Positions 27,234 through 41,074 of a stretch of 64,000 bases of DNA are shown one piece after another. Within the stretch, counting starts at the first letter, position 1. Every line of letters starts with the position of its first letter. The translations under genes were made by a program, and so were the position numbers. The DNA is from Amphirosellinia nigrospora (lineage: Eukaryota; Ascomycota; Sordariomycetes; Xylariales; Xylariaceae), in contig SCHM01000004.1 of NCBI GenBank assembly GCA_004123355.1, positions 124,001 to 188,000 on the forward strand, read 5' to 3'. The notes below the pieces were generated by a model, which worked only from the letters and a program-made list of their open reading frames with translations, had not been told where the DNA came from and made no database searches.

Positions 27234-30200
27234 TAGTTATAAATATTTAGCCTATTATAAAAACTAGATTTAGCCTTTTATTTAATTAACCAACCTAATA
27301 TATTAAGATTTAATTTATATAGCTTAAACTATAATAGTAAAAGCTTTATAGGTTATTTAATATAAGTTAATAAATACATATAAATAGCTATTTGCATAAC
27401 TTTATAGCTTTTATTTAAAACTAATTACGTAATTATAAATAACCTTATAACTAATTAACTTATAAAAATTTAACCTTATAATTACGCTAATTAAATACTT
27501 TATTAAAACTTATTTTAAGAAATATATTTTATAATATTTATCTTATATATAATAGCAAACTTTACGGGAGTTTATTTTAAAGCAAAAAATAACAGCTTTA
27601 TAATAAATATAAATAGCCTAGCGTTAAATAACCTAATAAACGTCCTATTAATTATAAATATAATAAGCTATAATATTTATATTAACGTATTAATAACTAA
27701 TATAACTAAACGAATCAACTAATTAAAAACAAAAATAAACTTACGATTTAAAGCTATACTAATAAAAATAAAAAAAAGTTTCTAAAAACTAAGTTTATAA
27801 AACTAAAATAGCAACACTATAACTATACTAACAAATATAATAATAAAACTAGCAATAACCCTAGCGTTACTAACGTTAATAAATATATTAGCAAATATAA
27901 TAGCAAACTTTTTATATATATTTATAAATATTAAAAAAACAAATAAAACATATATATAATAACTAATTAACGTAATTAATTAAAAACGATTAAAAGATTT
28001 TTATTAAACCTATAAAAATATAAAAGCTTAAATTTTATTTAAACCCAACAAAAATAATAAGTTTAAGCTATTTTTTTTAACGTATTCTTAGCAAATAATA
28101 TTATTAAACTAAATAAATATAAAAAAAATAAAATAATTATACTATTTAATTTATGTTTAATTTAAACCGATTATATTATACTAAATAAAATACGTTAAAT
28201 TTAAATACAATTAATATAAGCCTTAATACTTTATAAATTATAAACTAAAAAATTATATTTAAATTAGTAAATAATTTCTAACAAATAATACTATTTATTA
28301 AAAATAATAATATAGCAGCTACTTAAATCGACTTTTTAAAAATAATAATCTAAATATTAAATATTTATAACGTATTATATAGCCTTTTAACAATATTTAT
28401 AGAACTATTACTAGCTTAAAACGAAATATATATAAACTATTTTTAAAAACTATAAAAAGCTTTTTATTAATTAAAAATATTCGAAATACCTAGCAAATAT
28501 ATAACGTTATAATTAATAAGTTTACTATATATGCTTTAAATATTTAGCTTAATATAAAACGTTTTAATAAAAAATAAAATATAAGCTAAATTATAAAAAA
28601 AATAGTATAAATATCGGGAATAATTATTATAATTTCCGTAAAACCGAAAATCTATAATATTCTTAAAATTACTATATAATTTTAAAATATAATAATATTT
28701 TATTATAATTATAATATTACCAGAAATATAATAAATAAACTTATTATAAGCTAGATTTAACTAGTCGATAATATAAAAATAACCCCGAAAATACTAATAT
28801 TTACTATTTTAAACCTTTATATTAATAGCTAGAAAATTAGCCGTATTACTAAAGTTAATAATAATAATATAAAATAACAAACTTACGACAATAAATATAT
28901 AGCAAAAATAATAAATAATATATATTTTAACTATAATAAACCTGGCTATTAAGCTAAAAACTACTATAAAAAATATAATAACTTAAAATAACAAAACTAT
29001 AAAACTAGTTTAGCTAATTTATTATAATTAAAAGTACGCTATATTATAATAATTTAGCTAATAAGTTCGAAAAATTTAAAATTAAATATAAGTTTTTTAA
29101 AAGCAAGCTATAAAAACAAGTATATTTTATAAAAAATAACAATAAAAATTTTAAAAAACTTAAACAAAATACTATAAAACGCTTAAAAAATAACCAGATT
29201 AATTAAAAACTAGAAAATTTATTTAATAAAGCTTAAAATAGCCCTATCTATATAATTAAATTAAACAAAAATAATAAAATAACTTTAAAAAAAATAAATT
29301 AAAATATAATTATAATAACCGCTATAATTTGTTTTAAGCCTAACTAAATAATAATAATATATTTATAATATTTTAAAACTACGGTTATATAAACTATTAT
29401 ATTTCGTAATTATTAGCTTTAAAGCTTTAGCTTTATAAATTATAAAAATAAAATACTATATATAGCATTAAAAAAGTTAAACTAATAGTTATAAAAACTA
29501 TAAAATTATAATATAGTTTATAATAATAAAAAGTACTATAAAACTTTAAACTGTAATTAAAACGTTATATTAAACCGTATTTTTTAATAATATAACTTTA
29601 AAAAAACATATTTTTTATAAATAAAGCAGCGTTTTTAGCTATATAAAAAATATTAAAATAATTAAGCTAACAAAATTTAACGGAATATTTTTATTTAAAC
29701 CTTTAAAACAATTATTAGCTAGTATAACTATAAAAATAACTTATAATACGAAAAAATAAAAAAAATAAAAATAATTTAGTATAAAAATATACTAAAAGAC
29801 TTTTAAATAATAAATAAATAAATAAAACTAATAAAACGATTTTTTAGCTTATTTAATCTAGCTAAATAATATATTAATATTTATAATATATATAAAATAT
29901 TATATCGATATTAAAAATAGCTTATTAATAAAGCTATTATTTTATAAGTATAGCCTTATATAAAAAAAACTATAAAAAAATTTATTAAAATATATTTAAA
30001 TATTTATAAAAAAGGTATAAAACTATAAAGCGCGCTAATACTATTAACTTTAAAAAAGCGACCTAGCGAAACTATTAAGTTTAACTTTAATAACTAAAAA
30101 AATATTATATAGCAATTTTATTATAATTATAAAAAACTAAATAAAATTACGAAAAAACAAGCCTATTTATTATTAACGCTACGGATTAAATAAAAAGCTA

Positions 30201-32905
30201 TAAATTATAAATAATATATTTTTATAGATTTTAAAAATAAATATTAATATATAAAAGTATATAGTTTTTATTACGAAAAAATAGTATTTATAATATTTTT
30301 TAAAATATATAAATAGCTAATTATATTTTTCGGATTTTATAATATACTAGCTATTTTTAAGCTTTAATAAAAAAAATCGTAAAGCTTTTTAAAAAATAGC
30401 TAGTAAACTTATTCGACAATATTTATATTTAAAAAAAATAAAAAAAAAACTATATTAACAATATTATATATTATTCGAACAACTAATATAATATAGTATA
30501 ATAATTAACCCCGCGAAAACTTTAATATTTATTAATTAAAATATATTTTTAAAATTTTATATATTTTAAAAAAAAATTAAAATAAACCTAGCAAAAATAG
30601 CCGCAATAAAAAATAAACCGATACTAAAAATAATTAAAATATATAAATTCGCAAATATAGCAGGCTATTTTAAATATTTAATTAATAAATATTTATTAAT
30701 ATAATATTATTTAATATTAATAAAAAAACTAAAAAACTAACTAGTTATATTAAATATAAAAGCTTAAAAAGCTTAATAAATAATTAAAAATATAATAATT
30801 ATAATATTAATAATTAAAATATTCGATTAAAAGTTGTTTTTATAATAAATATAAATTTTAGCTAATTATATATTAAAGTATGCTTAATATAGCTATATTT
30901 TTATAAAAAAAAAATAATATTTTATTTAATAATATATTTTCTAAAAAACTAAATAACTATTAAATATATTATTTAGTATAAAAATAAAAGTTTTTAATTA
31001 TTATATTAATATTATAATATTAGAAATACTAAATAAAAAAAAAAAAATAACTATACGTACCGATTATAAATTATTATTTATAATAAAAAGCAAATTAAAA
31101 TAACTAGTATAAATAGTTTAATTTTTAAATACTATTAAGCATTATAATATATAAATTATATATTATATAAGCAAATTAAACGTATTAGTTAATTAATTAT
31201 TAAAATTTTTTAAAACGATTTTTTTAATAATAAAATATAACTTTAAAATATAAATATTACCGAATATAAAAAAATAGTTAGTTAAACTACTATAATAGCT
31301 AAACTATATAAATTTATAAACTATATTTAAGTTTTTAAAATTTAATAATAAATTGCTATTAAATTTAAAAGCTTAATAAATATTTAAATATTTTATTATA
31401 TATAAAAAAAACTATATAAAATAGCTTAATATTAACGGACCCCCGGAAACCCTTTATATTTTATAAAAATAGTATATTAAGCGGTAGCGCTTTTAAAAAT
31501 TCTTAAAATACTAGAATTATTACAAAATTAAAAATATATATATTAACCTAAAGCATACTATAATTAGCACTTTAATACGTAAAATTAATAAATAATATTA
31601 GTACCTAAAAATTTTTTAATAATATAGCAAGCTATAATAAAATATAAATAATATTAGTTAATAAAGCTATTATTAATAATATTATTAAACTTATAACTTA
31701 TAATATTATTATTTTTATTAACGCGTTAAATAATAAACTATATATTTATAATATAACTAAAATATTAATATATATAAAATATATTATAGCATAAATAAAA
31801 ATAGCTATAATATTTAATATATTTTTTTAAATATAATATTATTAATTATTAAAATTAAAAAAACTTTTAAATACTCGAAAAAATAAATTAGCAATAATAA
31901 AAGCGCGTTTATAAATAATAAAATAACTTAGTAGTACTAAAATAAAAAATTTATAATTAAGCTTATTATATTTAAAAAACCTAGAAATAATAATAAAATA
32001 GAAAAACAAACAAAGATTTTAAACGAATTATATTATAAAGTTTAGTATATAAATATTTTAACGTAGCTATTTTATTATAAACAGCTATAAATATTTATAA
32101 TTAGATATTAAAGCTAAATAGTTATAATAGCTATTTTTTTTATTTAGCACTTAACTTTTTTAATAATAATTATTTATTAAAGTTTTTAAATATATAAAAA
32201 ATTTAACCGAAAAAAAAAAAGTTAAATTTTAATAAAACTTAATAAAAAACTATAAAATATTTATAATAAAAAACTATTTTAATAGTTTAAAAGCTTTTAA
32301 AAACTAGATTAAAGCTTATTTATAAAAAAAAAAAGATTAATCCGAACTTACGCATTTAAAAACTAAATATTATAAATATACTAGCATAGCAATAAAACAG
32401 AACTTTTTTATAATAAACTATAAGCTATAGCAAGTTATTATTATAGCAATATTTATAGGTTATAAAGCCTTAGTAAAATTTAACTATTAAACAAATATAA
32501 TAAAACTAATTTATTTTTTACGTATAGCAATAATAGCTACTTTATACGGAGCTTATAATATACTAGCTAAACAATACTAAAAAATAATTAAAAACGCTTA
32601 AAAGTAATAATAAAATAGTTAAATTATAAATAGTTTTATTATAAAAATACTAATTAAAATAAATAATTAAAAATAATTATCTAAAAAAAAAATAGTTATA
32701 ACTTTAAAATAATAATTAATAAAGCTTTAGCAAGCATTATAAGCTAGTTTTACTTTATAGCTATAAATATTTAGCCTATTATAAAAACTAGATTTAGCTT
32801 TTTATTTAATTAACTAACTTAGTATATTAAGACTTAATTATATAGCTTAAACTATAATAATAAAAGCTCCGTAAGTTATTTAATATAAATTAATAAACAT
32901 ATATA
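27219..32905 (+). mobile_element. RIP-mutated Ty3-like LTR retrotransposon, + strand copy
   Basis: The left LTR (to 27,382) and right LTR (32,697-32,905, 209 bp) match each other and the LTRs of the inverted copy at 46,860-52,590 apart from transitions. The outermost roughly 46 bp of the left LTR is replaced by an inverted-repeat junction. At 28,923-28,964 the codon spacing of a gag zinc knuckle (C-x2-C-x4-H-x4-C) can be read if TAT/TAC and TAA codons are taken as mutated Cys, His and Tyr codons. Near 31,059-31,070 a TDHK-like RNase H motif is visible, which together with gag-before-pol order suggests the Ty3 (Metaviridae) lineage. All frames are destroyed by stops, so the element is dead. 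The + strand keeps CpA but almost no TpG, so mutation was strand-skewed. Confidence 0.75.
32697..32905 (+). repeat. Right LTR of the + strand retrotransposon
   Basis: It is 209 bp long, equal to the LTR at 52,382-52,590 read in the opposite orientation. The start 'tataactttaaaataa' is the mutated form of the TGTGG... end of the family, and it finishes with the mutated form of ...GCACGCACA. TG...CA termini are inferred from the unmutated copy. Confidence 0.75.
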
Positions 32906-33090
32906 TATATTAATACTAAATTTGTTTAAAATATATTTAATATAAAATATTTAAATAAAAAGATTAATTACTAGTTAACCTTTTATATATTACTATATAT
33001 TAAATAATTAACTTAATAATTTATTTAATATTATTAAATTATTAGTTAATATATAATTTAATAATAACCTTTTATTTAAAATATAAAGTA
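32906..33090. other. AT-rich spacer between retrotransposon and large repeat
   Basis: RIP-like AT-rich sequence with short internal repeats of 'ttaataatatta' type. No gene. Confidence 0.5.
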
Positions 33091-34639
33091 TTAAAATAAC
33101 AGCTTAGCATTTTATAGTAAACTTTTTTAAAAAATTTATAGCTTATTATAACTAAAATAACCCCGCTATACGAAATATTACTGTTTATTTATAATATAGT
33201 ATAACTAATAAATTTAAAAAATAATAAATTTAATTATTTAATAATTTATATACTGTAAAAATAAAAAATAAATTAATTTAATTTTCCGGCAGTATAAATA
33301 TAAATAAAATAATTATCTAATTTTTAGTAATATAAATATAAATAAAATAGTTATTTAATTTTCCGGTAGTATAAATAAATAAAATAATTATTTAATTTTT
33401 AATAATATAAATATAAATAAAACAACTATATAAAAATAATTAAATATTATTATCGGCGGGTTTATTTTAAAAAGTTTAATACTTATAAAAATAATTCGAA
33501 AGTTTTATAATAATAAAATATTAGTTTTAGCAGCTAAAATTACTAATATTATTTTTTTATTTATTATATAATATATTAATTTATTTTAATTAATAAAAAA
33601 TACTATTATTATATAACGCTAAATAATTTAAAGCTTATACGTAAAGTTATTTTTAATATATTTAATATTGCTTTAAATTTAATTTTATTAATTAAATATA
33701 AAAAAATTTAAAATTAAAAACTTATTTTTTTTCGAAAACTTTTAAATTAATAAATAATAAAATCTTAGAACTAAAAACTTTAATTAAATATTTAAATAAT
33801 TATAATTTAAACTTTAATCCGAACTAATATTTATTAAATATTTAAAATATAATATATATACGTAATAAAACAATTTTTCTAGTTTTTGCTTTATTTTAGT
33901 ATAATTTTTTAATTTATTAAAAACTATATAAAAAGCTAAAAATAGTTTAATTTTAATAAAAATTACTTTTTATTTTTAAGTATTTTTTTATTATTAAATA
34001 TTTTTATATTAATGCTATTTTAATAAACGTTAGTAAATTTGCTAATAAATATTTTAAAACTATTATATTAAGCTATATATATTAATTTTATAAACGTTTT
34101 AAGTTTTTTAAATAGTTTAGCAAAAACGGATAATTATTTAGCTAATATTATTATTTAATATTTTAAATATTAAAAATAATATAAAGTTTAAAAGTTATAA
34201 ATAATTTATAAGCTATAAAATATTATTAGAACTAAATATTATATTATATATTATTTAATTAATAAAAAATACTTTATTAGTATAAAAAACGGAATTTAAA
34301 AAAGCTGCTTATATTTTAGCAATAGTTTTAAATCGTGTTTAAAATTTAGTTAATTTAGTTTTTAATACTATTTAAAATACTGAATTTATTTAATTTAATA
34401 ATTTAATCGTATAAATATAATTTAATAATATTGTTTAATATTTTTTATATCGTTTTTTTTTAATTAAGCTTTAAACTTTTAAAGTTTAAAATTAAATTAA
34501 TAAATAAATTCTGTTTTTTACGGATAAAAAATAATAAAATTATAAATTATAACTAGCTATAATTATTTTAAAAACTATATAAATAATATTAAATATTAAA
34601 TAATATTAGTAAAGTTAGATTTTTAAAGTTAATACTTTT

Positions 34640-34995
34640 ATATTTAAGTTTATAAGGTTAAATTTTATAGGGTTGGATTTTATAAGGTTAATATTTTTAT
34701 ATTTAATAATTTAGGGTTAATACTCTTATAGTCCAACTCTACAAGGTTTAATTTTGCAGGGTTTAATTTTGCAAGGTTTAATTTTGCAGGGTTAATACCC
34801 TTATAATCTAACGCCGCAGGGTCGGATTTTGCGGGTTGGATTTTGCGGGGTTAGATTCTGCAGGGTTGGATTCTGCGGGGTCAGATTCTATAGGGTTAGA
34901 TTCTGCAGGGTTAGATTTTGCGGGGTTGGATTTTGTAGGGTTGGATTTTGCAGGGTTAGATTTTGTAGGGTTAGATTTTGCAGGGTTAATACTCT
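34640..34995. repeat. 15-bp minisatellite in the left half of copy 1
   Basis: Tandem units of the type 'gggttggattttgcg' / 'agggttagattttgca' run through this stretch. It is one of the least mutated parts of the region. The periodicity creates an artificial minus-strand open frame (34,808-35,011) encoding an SNPAK/SNPTK repeat. The array is repeated, more decayed, at 42,850-43,085. Confidence 0.8.
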
Positions 34996-36114
34996 TATAA
35001 TTTAACGCCATAAAATCAAATTCTTTAATATAAATACCTTTAGAATTTAATTTTATAAGATTAAATTTTATAAAGTTTAGCTAGTTATAATTAAAGCGTT
35101 ATAGCTCGGGTTTTAAAGCGTTCGAGGTAAAAAGTTTTAAACTAAAAAACATAAAAGCAAATAATTTGGTATAAAAAATTCGATAATTAAAAACTTAATA
35201 AAAATAAATTCGGGTATAGTTATTAAAAAAAATCGGAATTAAAAAAATTAAAATAACAGCTAGTAGTTTATTCGTTATTAAATAATATATTAATAATAAA
35301 TAAAAAATTAATAATTAATATATAGTAGCTAAATATAAAAAGCTTTAAAATATATAATAATAGCTTTTTTTTACATAAAATAAAATATTATAAAAAAAGT
35401 AATAATATTAAAAATAATTATTATTAAAAAAAATTTAAATAAAGTTTTTAGTTTTTTAATATTTTATTTAAAACAATTATTAAAATTAAATAATTAAAAT
35501 AGTTAAAAAATATTATATAAAATATTATAATAAATAGTATAAATAAAAAAAAAAAAAAAAAAAAAAAAAGCTAAAAAAAACTAAAACTTAAAAGTTTTAA
35601 GTTTTATAAAGCTTAAATAAAAAGATATAAAAATTCTATTATAGTAAAAATTAATTAAATATAAAAAAAAATATTTTATAAAATTATAAAATATAAAGAA
35701 AATTTTAGCAGTAAAAAAAATTTAATAATATAAAACTATAAAATAGTTAAATAAATAAGTTTATAATATATATATTATAATAAACTAATAATAGCTAGAA
35801 ACTATTATTAAAAACCAAGCTATATAAATAGGGTATATAAGCTTTAACTAAAGCCTTAAAAACCTTATTAGCCATAAAGTAGCTAGTGCTCTTTAACATA
35901 TAATAAAATTAAAAATTTAATAATAAAATAAAAATAAAAAATAATAAATTAATAGTTAACTTTAAAATTAATAACGTTTATAAAAAAAAAACTTTAATAC
36001 AATTATAAATAAAAATAAAAATTTAAAAAAAAAAAATTTTAAATAATTAAAAAAAAATAGTTATATTATTTCTTTTAGCTATATATAATATTAACTATAT
36101 TATTAAATTTTAAT

Positions 36115-36215
36115 ATTTTAAAAAATAAAAAAATAAAAAAATAAAAAAAATAAAATAAAAAAATAAAAAATAAAAAATAAAAAATAAAAAAATAAAAAAA
36201 TAAAAAATAATAACA
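36115..36215. repeat. (A)5-6-T microsatellite tract, unit A
   Basis: 'aaaaat' and 'aaaaaat' units follow the landmark 'attaaattttaatatttt'. The same tract occurs at 38,640-38,740 and 44,200-44,390, always at the same place in the 2.5-kb right-half unit, with differing lengths. Confidence 0.8.
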
Positions 36216-36699
36216 ATAGTTTAATTTTTTATAAATAAAATAATTAAAAGTTTTTTAGTTACGAAAAATTTAATATTTTATAATATTTTATTAAATAAAA
36301 AGTTTTATAATAAATAATATATTTATATTTTTAAAAAAATATTTTTCTTTTTATAAAAAAAAAATAACATAAACTTATAATTTTAGCTATTTTATAGCTT
36401 TTAGCTATTATTTTGTTTTTATTCTAGAATTATATTTTCGTTATAATTTTTTTAAGCAAAAAATTAGCAATATTTCCGGAAAAAAAAAAAGAAAAAAAAA
36501 TTATACATAAATATATATTTAATATTCCATAACTAACTAACTATTTTTTATTTTAAAATATTGCTAAAAAAAATTTAAATATATAAAATTATATTATTTT
36601 TTAAAAGCTAAATATATTATATATAGGTTAAAAAATATTAATTTAAAAAAAAAAATTATTAATTTAAAAAAAAAAAAGCTATAAAAAATAATACTAAAA

Positions 36700-37340
36700 T
36701 AAAAAATATTTAATATTATAAATTTACTAGCTTTAAAAAAGCCTAAAAGTAAACAAGCTTTAAAAATTTATTTAGTAATATTATATAGCTTAATATTTAC
36801 GTAAATAAGTTAAAAAACCTTAAATAAAAGTAAAATAAAAAGTCCGGAAAGCAATATTAAAATAAAAAATATTTAATATTATAAATTTATTAATTTAAAA
36901 TAAACTTTAAAAGTAAACAAACTTTAAAAATTTATTTAATAGTATTATATAGTTTAATATTTACATAAATAAATTAAAAAACTTTAAATAAAAATAAAAA
37001 AAAAAAATATAAAAAGTTATATTAAAATAAAAAAATTTAATATTATAAATTTATTAATTTAAAATAAACTAACTTAAAAATAAATAGGCTTTAAGAATTT
37101 ATTTAATAATATTATAGTTTAATATCCGTATAAATAAGTTAAAAGACTTTAAGTAAAAGTAAAATAAAAAGTCCGGAAAATAATATTAAAATAAAAATAT
37201 TTAGTATTATAAATTTATTAATTTAAAATAAACTTTAAAAGTAAATAAGCTTTAAGAATTTATTTAATAGTATTATATAGCTTAATATCCGCATAAATAG
37301 GTTAAAAAACCCTAGGTAAAAATAAAATAAAAAGTTTAAA
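36700..37340. repeat. About four ~160-bp subrepeats, unit A
   Basis: Each unit starts near 'atatttaatattataaattta', continues through 'aagtaaacaagctttaaaaatt', 'atatagcttaatat' and 'aaaccttaaataaaagtaaa', and often ends in 'agtccggaaag'. Starts are near 36,704, 36,858, 37,025 and 37,190. The same family is found in units B (39,243 onward) and C (44,889 onward). Confidence 0.7.
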
Positions 37341-37764
37341 AAGCTATATAAAAATATATATAAATTTATAATTTAGTTAATTTTATATTTATTTTCTTAG
37401 TTTTAATACTATTAAAAAGCCCTCGAAAAGCTTTATATAAAAAGTATTTCGGTTATAAATTTAAAAATAAAAAAGAACTTTATATATAAATAAATTTTAA
37501 TATAAGTTTATAAAAAATAAAAATATAAAATTTCTATTTATATAGTTATAATTAAGTCGATAATTCGGTTAAAAAAAGCTATAATTTTGTTATTTTAATT
37601 TTTAAAAAATAATTAACTATTTTATTAAACTTTAGCCTAGTTTTTAGCTCCGTTTTTTATTAATTTATAATATATAATAAAATAAAAAACAGGTATTATT
37701 TCTAGGATTATATATAAGCGGGGCTATACATATAAGCAGGTTTTAGCGGATATAAACAAGTTTA

Positions 37765-38172
37765 TAATAAGTTTTATATTTTTATAAAGTATAAAAAAAT
37801 ACGTTAAACTATAAAAAGCATAATAAATAAGTTTCGTACTTTTATAAAGTATAAAAAAATACGTTAAATTATAAAAAACGTAATAAATAAATTTTATACT
37901 TTTATAAAATATAAAAAAATACGCTAAACTATAAAAAACGTAATAAATAAGTTTTATATTTTTATAAAAATAAAAAAATACGCTAAACTATAAAAACGTA
38001 ATAAATAAGTTTTATATTTTTATAAAATATAAAAAATATATTAAACTATAAAAAGCATAATAAATAAGTTTTATATTTTTATAAAATATAAAAAAATACG
38101 TTAAACTATAAAAAGCGTAATAAATAAGTTTTATACTTTTACGAAGTATAAAAAATACGCTAAACTATAAAA
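37765..38172. repeat. 60-bp satellite array, unit A (about 7 copies)
   Basis: The unit contains 'tttttataaagtataaaa' followed by 'atacgctaaactataaaa', 'agcgtaataaataag' and 'ttttata'. Each unit holds two small dyads: a TATA-centred one around 'ttataaagtata', and a TACGC...GCGTA stem spaced by about 13 bases. Units differ by transitions and by 1-2 base indels. Confidence 0.8.
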
Positions 38173-38530
38173 AACATAATATAAAATAAAATAATTTATT
38201 TTTAAAAAGAATTACTTTAAAGTAAAAAAAAAAAACAAAATTAAAAATAAAATAAAATAGCTATTATAATAAATATAGCTAAAAAAAAAATAGATTTATT
38301 GTTTATATTAAAAATAAAAAAAATAAATAAAAAAATAAAATTAAAATAAAATATAAAAAATATAATTTATTTAATAATAATATATAAATTTTATAAAAAA
38401 AATTATTTCGAATAAATATTATAAAAAAAAAAAGCTACTATATTTAAATCGTATTATTATATTTAAAAAAAAACATTAGTTTAAATTTAGGTTTAATATT
38501 AAAAGATAGCTCGTTTATATTTAACTATAA

Positions 38531-41074
38531 TTTATAAATAAGAATAAAAAGTTTAAAGAAAAAAAATTTTAAATAATTAAAAAAAAATAGCTATATTATT
38601 TTTTTAGCTACGTATAATATTAATTGTATTATTAAATTTTAATATTTTAAAAAATAAAAAAATAAAAAAATAAAAAAATAAAAATAAAAAAATAAAAAAA
38701 AAAAAAATAAAAAAATAAAAAAATAAAAAATAAAAATAATAATAACTTAATCTTTTATAATAAAATAATTAAAAGCTTTTTAGTTACGAAAAACTTAATA
38801 TTTTATAATATATTTATTAAATAAAAAAGTTTTATAATAAATATATATTTATATTTTTAAAAAAAATATTTTTCTTTTTATAAAAAAAAAATAACGTAAA
38901 AATAAACTTACGATTTTTAGCTATTTTTATAGCTTCTAGCTATTATTTTATTTTTTATTTTAGAATTATATTTTTGTTATAATTTTTTTAAGCAAAAAAT
39001 TAATAATATTTTAGAAAAAAGAAAAAAAAAAAAAAGTTATACGTAAGTATATATTCGGTATTTTACGACTAATTAAATTGTTTTTTATTTTAAAATATTG
39101 CTAAAAAAAATTTAAATATATAAAACTATATTATTTTTTAAAAAGCTAAATATATTAATATATAGGTTAAAAAAATATTAATTTAAAAAAAAAGAAATTA
39201 TTAATTTAAAAAAAAATAAAGCTACGAAAAATAATATTAAAATAAAAAATATTTAATATTATAAATTTGCTAGCTTTAAAAAGTTTTAAAGGTAAATAAA
39301 CTTTAAGAATTTATTTAATAATATTATATAGCTTAATATCCGCGTAAATAAATTAAAGAACCTTAAGTAAAAGTAAAATAAAAGTTTAAAAAAATACTAA
39401 AGTAAAAAATATTAATATTATAAATTTATTAATTTAAAATAAACTTTAAAAGTAAATAAGCTTTAAGAATTTATTTAGTAGTATTATATAGCTTAATATT
39501 TATATAAATAAATTAAAGGACTTTAAATAAAAATAAAAAAAAAAGGTATAAAAAGCTATATTAAAATAAAAAAATTTTAATATTATAAATTTATTAATTT
39601 AAAATAAACTTTAAAGGTAAACAAGCTTTAAAATCTATTTAATAATATTATATAGCTTAATATCCGCGTAAGTAAATTAAAGGACCTTAAATAAAAGTAA
39701 AATAAAGGGTTTAAAAAGTAATATTAAAATAAAAAATATTTAATATTACGAATTTATTAATTTAAAAGACTTTAAAAATAAGCAGGTTTTAAAAATCTAT
39801 TTAATAGTATTATATAGCTTAATATTTGTGTAAATAGGTTAAAAAACTTTAAATAGAAATAAATAAAAAGTCCGGAAAGCTATATAAAAAATATATATAA
39901 ATTTATAATTTGGTTAATTTTATATTTATTTTTTAGTTTTAGTACTATTAAAAAGCTTTTAAAAAGTTTTATATAAAAAGTATTTCGGTTATAAATTTAA
40001 AAATAAAAAAAAACTTTATATATAAGTAAATTTTAATATAAGTTTATAAAAAATAAAAATATAGAATTTTTATTTATATAGTTATAATTAAATTAACAAT
40101 TCGGTTAAAAAAAGCTATAATTTCGCTATTTTAATTTTTAAAAAATAATTAGCTATTTTATTAAGTTTTAGCCTAGTTTTTAGCTCCGTTTTTTATTAAT
40201 TTAATATATAATAAAATAAAAGCAAGTATTATTTTTAGGACTTATATATGTAGGGCTACGTATATATAAGCAGGTTTTAGCGAATATAAATAAGTTTATA
40301 GTAAGTTTTACATTTTTACAAAGTATAAAAAAATATATTAAACTATAAAAAACGTAATAAATAAGTTTTATATTTTTATAAAGTATAAAAAAATACGTTA
40401 AATTATAAAAAATATAATAAATAGGTTTTATACTTTTATAAAGTATAAAAAATACGCTAAACTATAAAAAACATAATAAATAAGTTTTATACTTTTATAA
40501 AATATAAAAAATATATTAAACTATAAAAAATATAATAAATAAGTTTTATATTTCTATAAAGTATAAAAAAATACGCTAAACTATAAAAAGCGTAATAAAT
40601 AAGTTTTATATTTTTATAAAGTATAAAAAAATACGCTAAATTATAAAAAGCGTAATAAATAGGTTTTATATTTTTATAAAATATAAAAAATACGCTAAAC
40701 TATAAAAAGCGTAGTATAAATAAAATAATAATTTATTTTTAAAAAAATTACTTTAAAATAAAAAAAAAAAGCAAAATTAAAAATAAAATAAAATAGCTAC
40801 TATAATAAATATAGCTAAGAAAAAGAATAGATTTATTGTTTGTATTAAAAACAAAAAGAATAAATAAAAAGATAAGAATTAAAATAAAATATAAAATATA
40901 ATTTATTTAATAATAATATATAAATTTTATAAAGAAAAATTATTTCGAATAAATATTACGAAAGAAAAAAAACCACTATACTTAAATCGTATTACTATAC
41001 TTAAAAAAGAACGCTAGTTTAAATTCAGGTTTAATATTAAAGGATAGCTCGTCTATATCTAACTATAACTTACG
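38531..41074. repeat. Extra copy of the 2.5-kb right-half unit (unit B)
   Basis: This copy starts with 'gaataaaaagtttaaag' directly after the end of unit A and ends with 'aactataacttacgagtaa'. It repeats the same order as units A and C: A-rich tract (38,640-38,740), ~160-bp subrepeats (39,243-39,870), 'agctccgttttttattaa' near 40,181 and the 60-bp satellite (40,290-40,715). It lacks the left half of the large repeat. The direct A-B junction suggests unequal exchange or tandem duplication before RIP. Confidence 0.75.
40290..40715. repeat. 60-bp satellite array, unit B (about 7 copies)
   Basis: This is the same 60-bp unit as at 37,765-38,172; the landmark 'aagtataaaa' recurs at 40,321, 40,381 and 40,441, exactly 60 bases apart. 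Several units keep the TACGC...GCGTA stem. Confidence 0.8.

Larger units (their letters stand above)
33091..38530. repeat. Large repeat, copy 1 (left half plus right half A)
   Basis: It begins with 'attaaaataacagctta' and is repeated collinearly at 41,309-46,858. The left half (about 33,091-35,990) holds a roughly 40-bp tandem repeat near 33,270-33,425, 'ttatcggcggg' at about 33,452 and a 15-bp minisatellite. The right half (about 35,990-38,530) holds an A-rich tract, about four 160-bp subrepeats and a 60-bp satellite, and ends with 'gatagctcgtttatat' followed by 'aactataa'. No protein motif could be read in any frame, so whether this is a transposon or satellite-type DNA is open. It is heavily RIP-mutated. 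Confidence 0.7.

Noticed and set aside
34640-34995. Telomere-like AGGGTTA motifs
   Set aside because: The unit is 15 bp with a variable TTTTGC part, not the 6-bp TTAGGG repeat, and it occurs internally twice as part of a larger repeat.
34808-35011. Minus-strand open frame encoding SNPAK/SNPTK repeats, like a repetitive surface protein
   Set aside because: It is exactly the 15-bp minisatellite read in frame; a unit length divisible by three keeps it open by chance, and the second copy of the array is not open.
37765-38172. CRISPR-like array
   Set aside because: Repeats are contiguous 60-bp units without unique spacers, in a fungal genome; this is a satellite.
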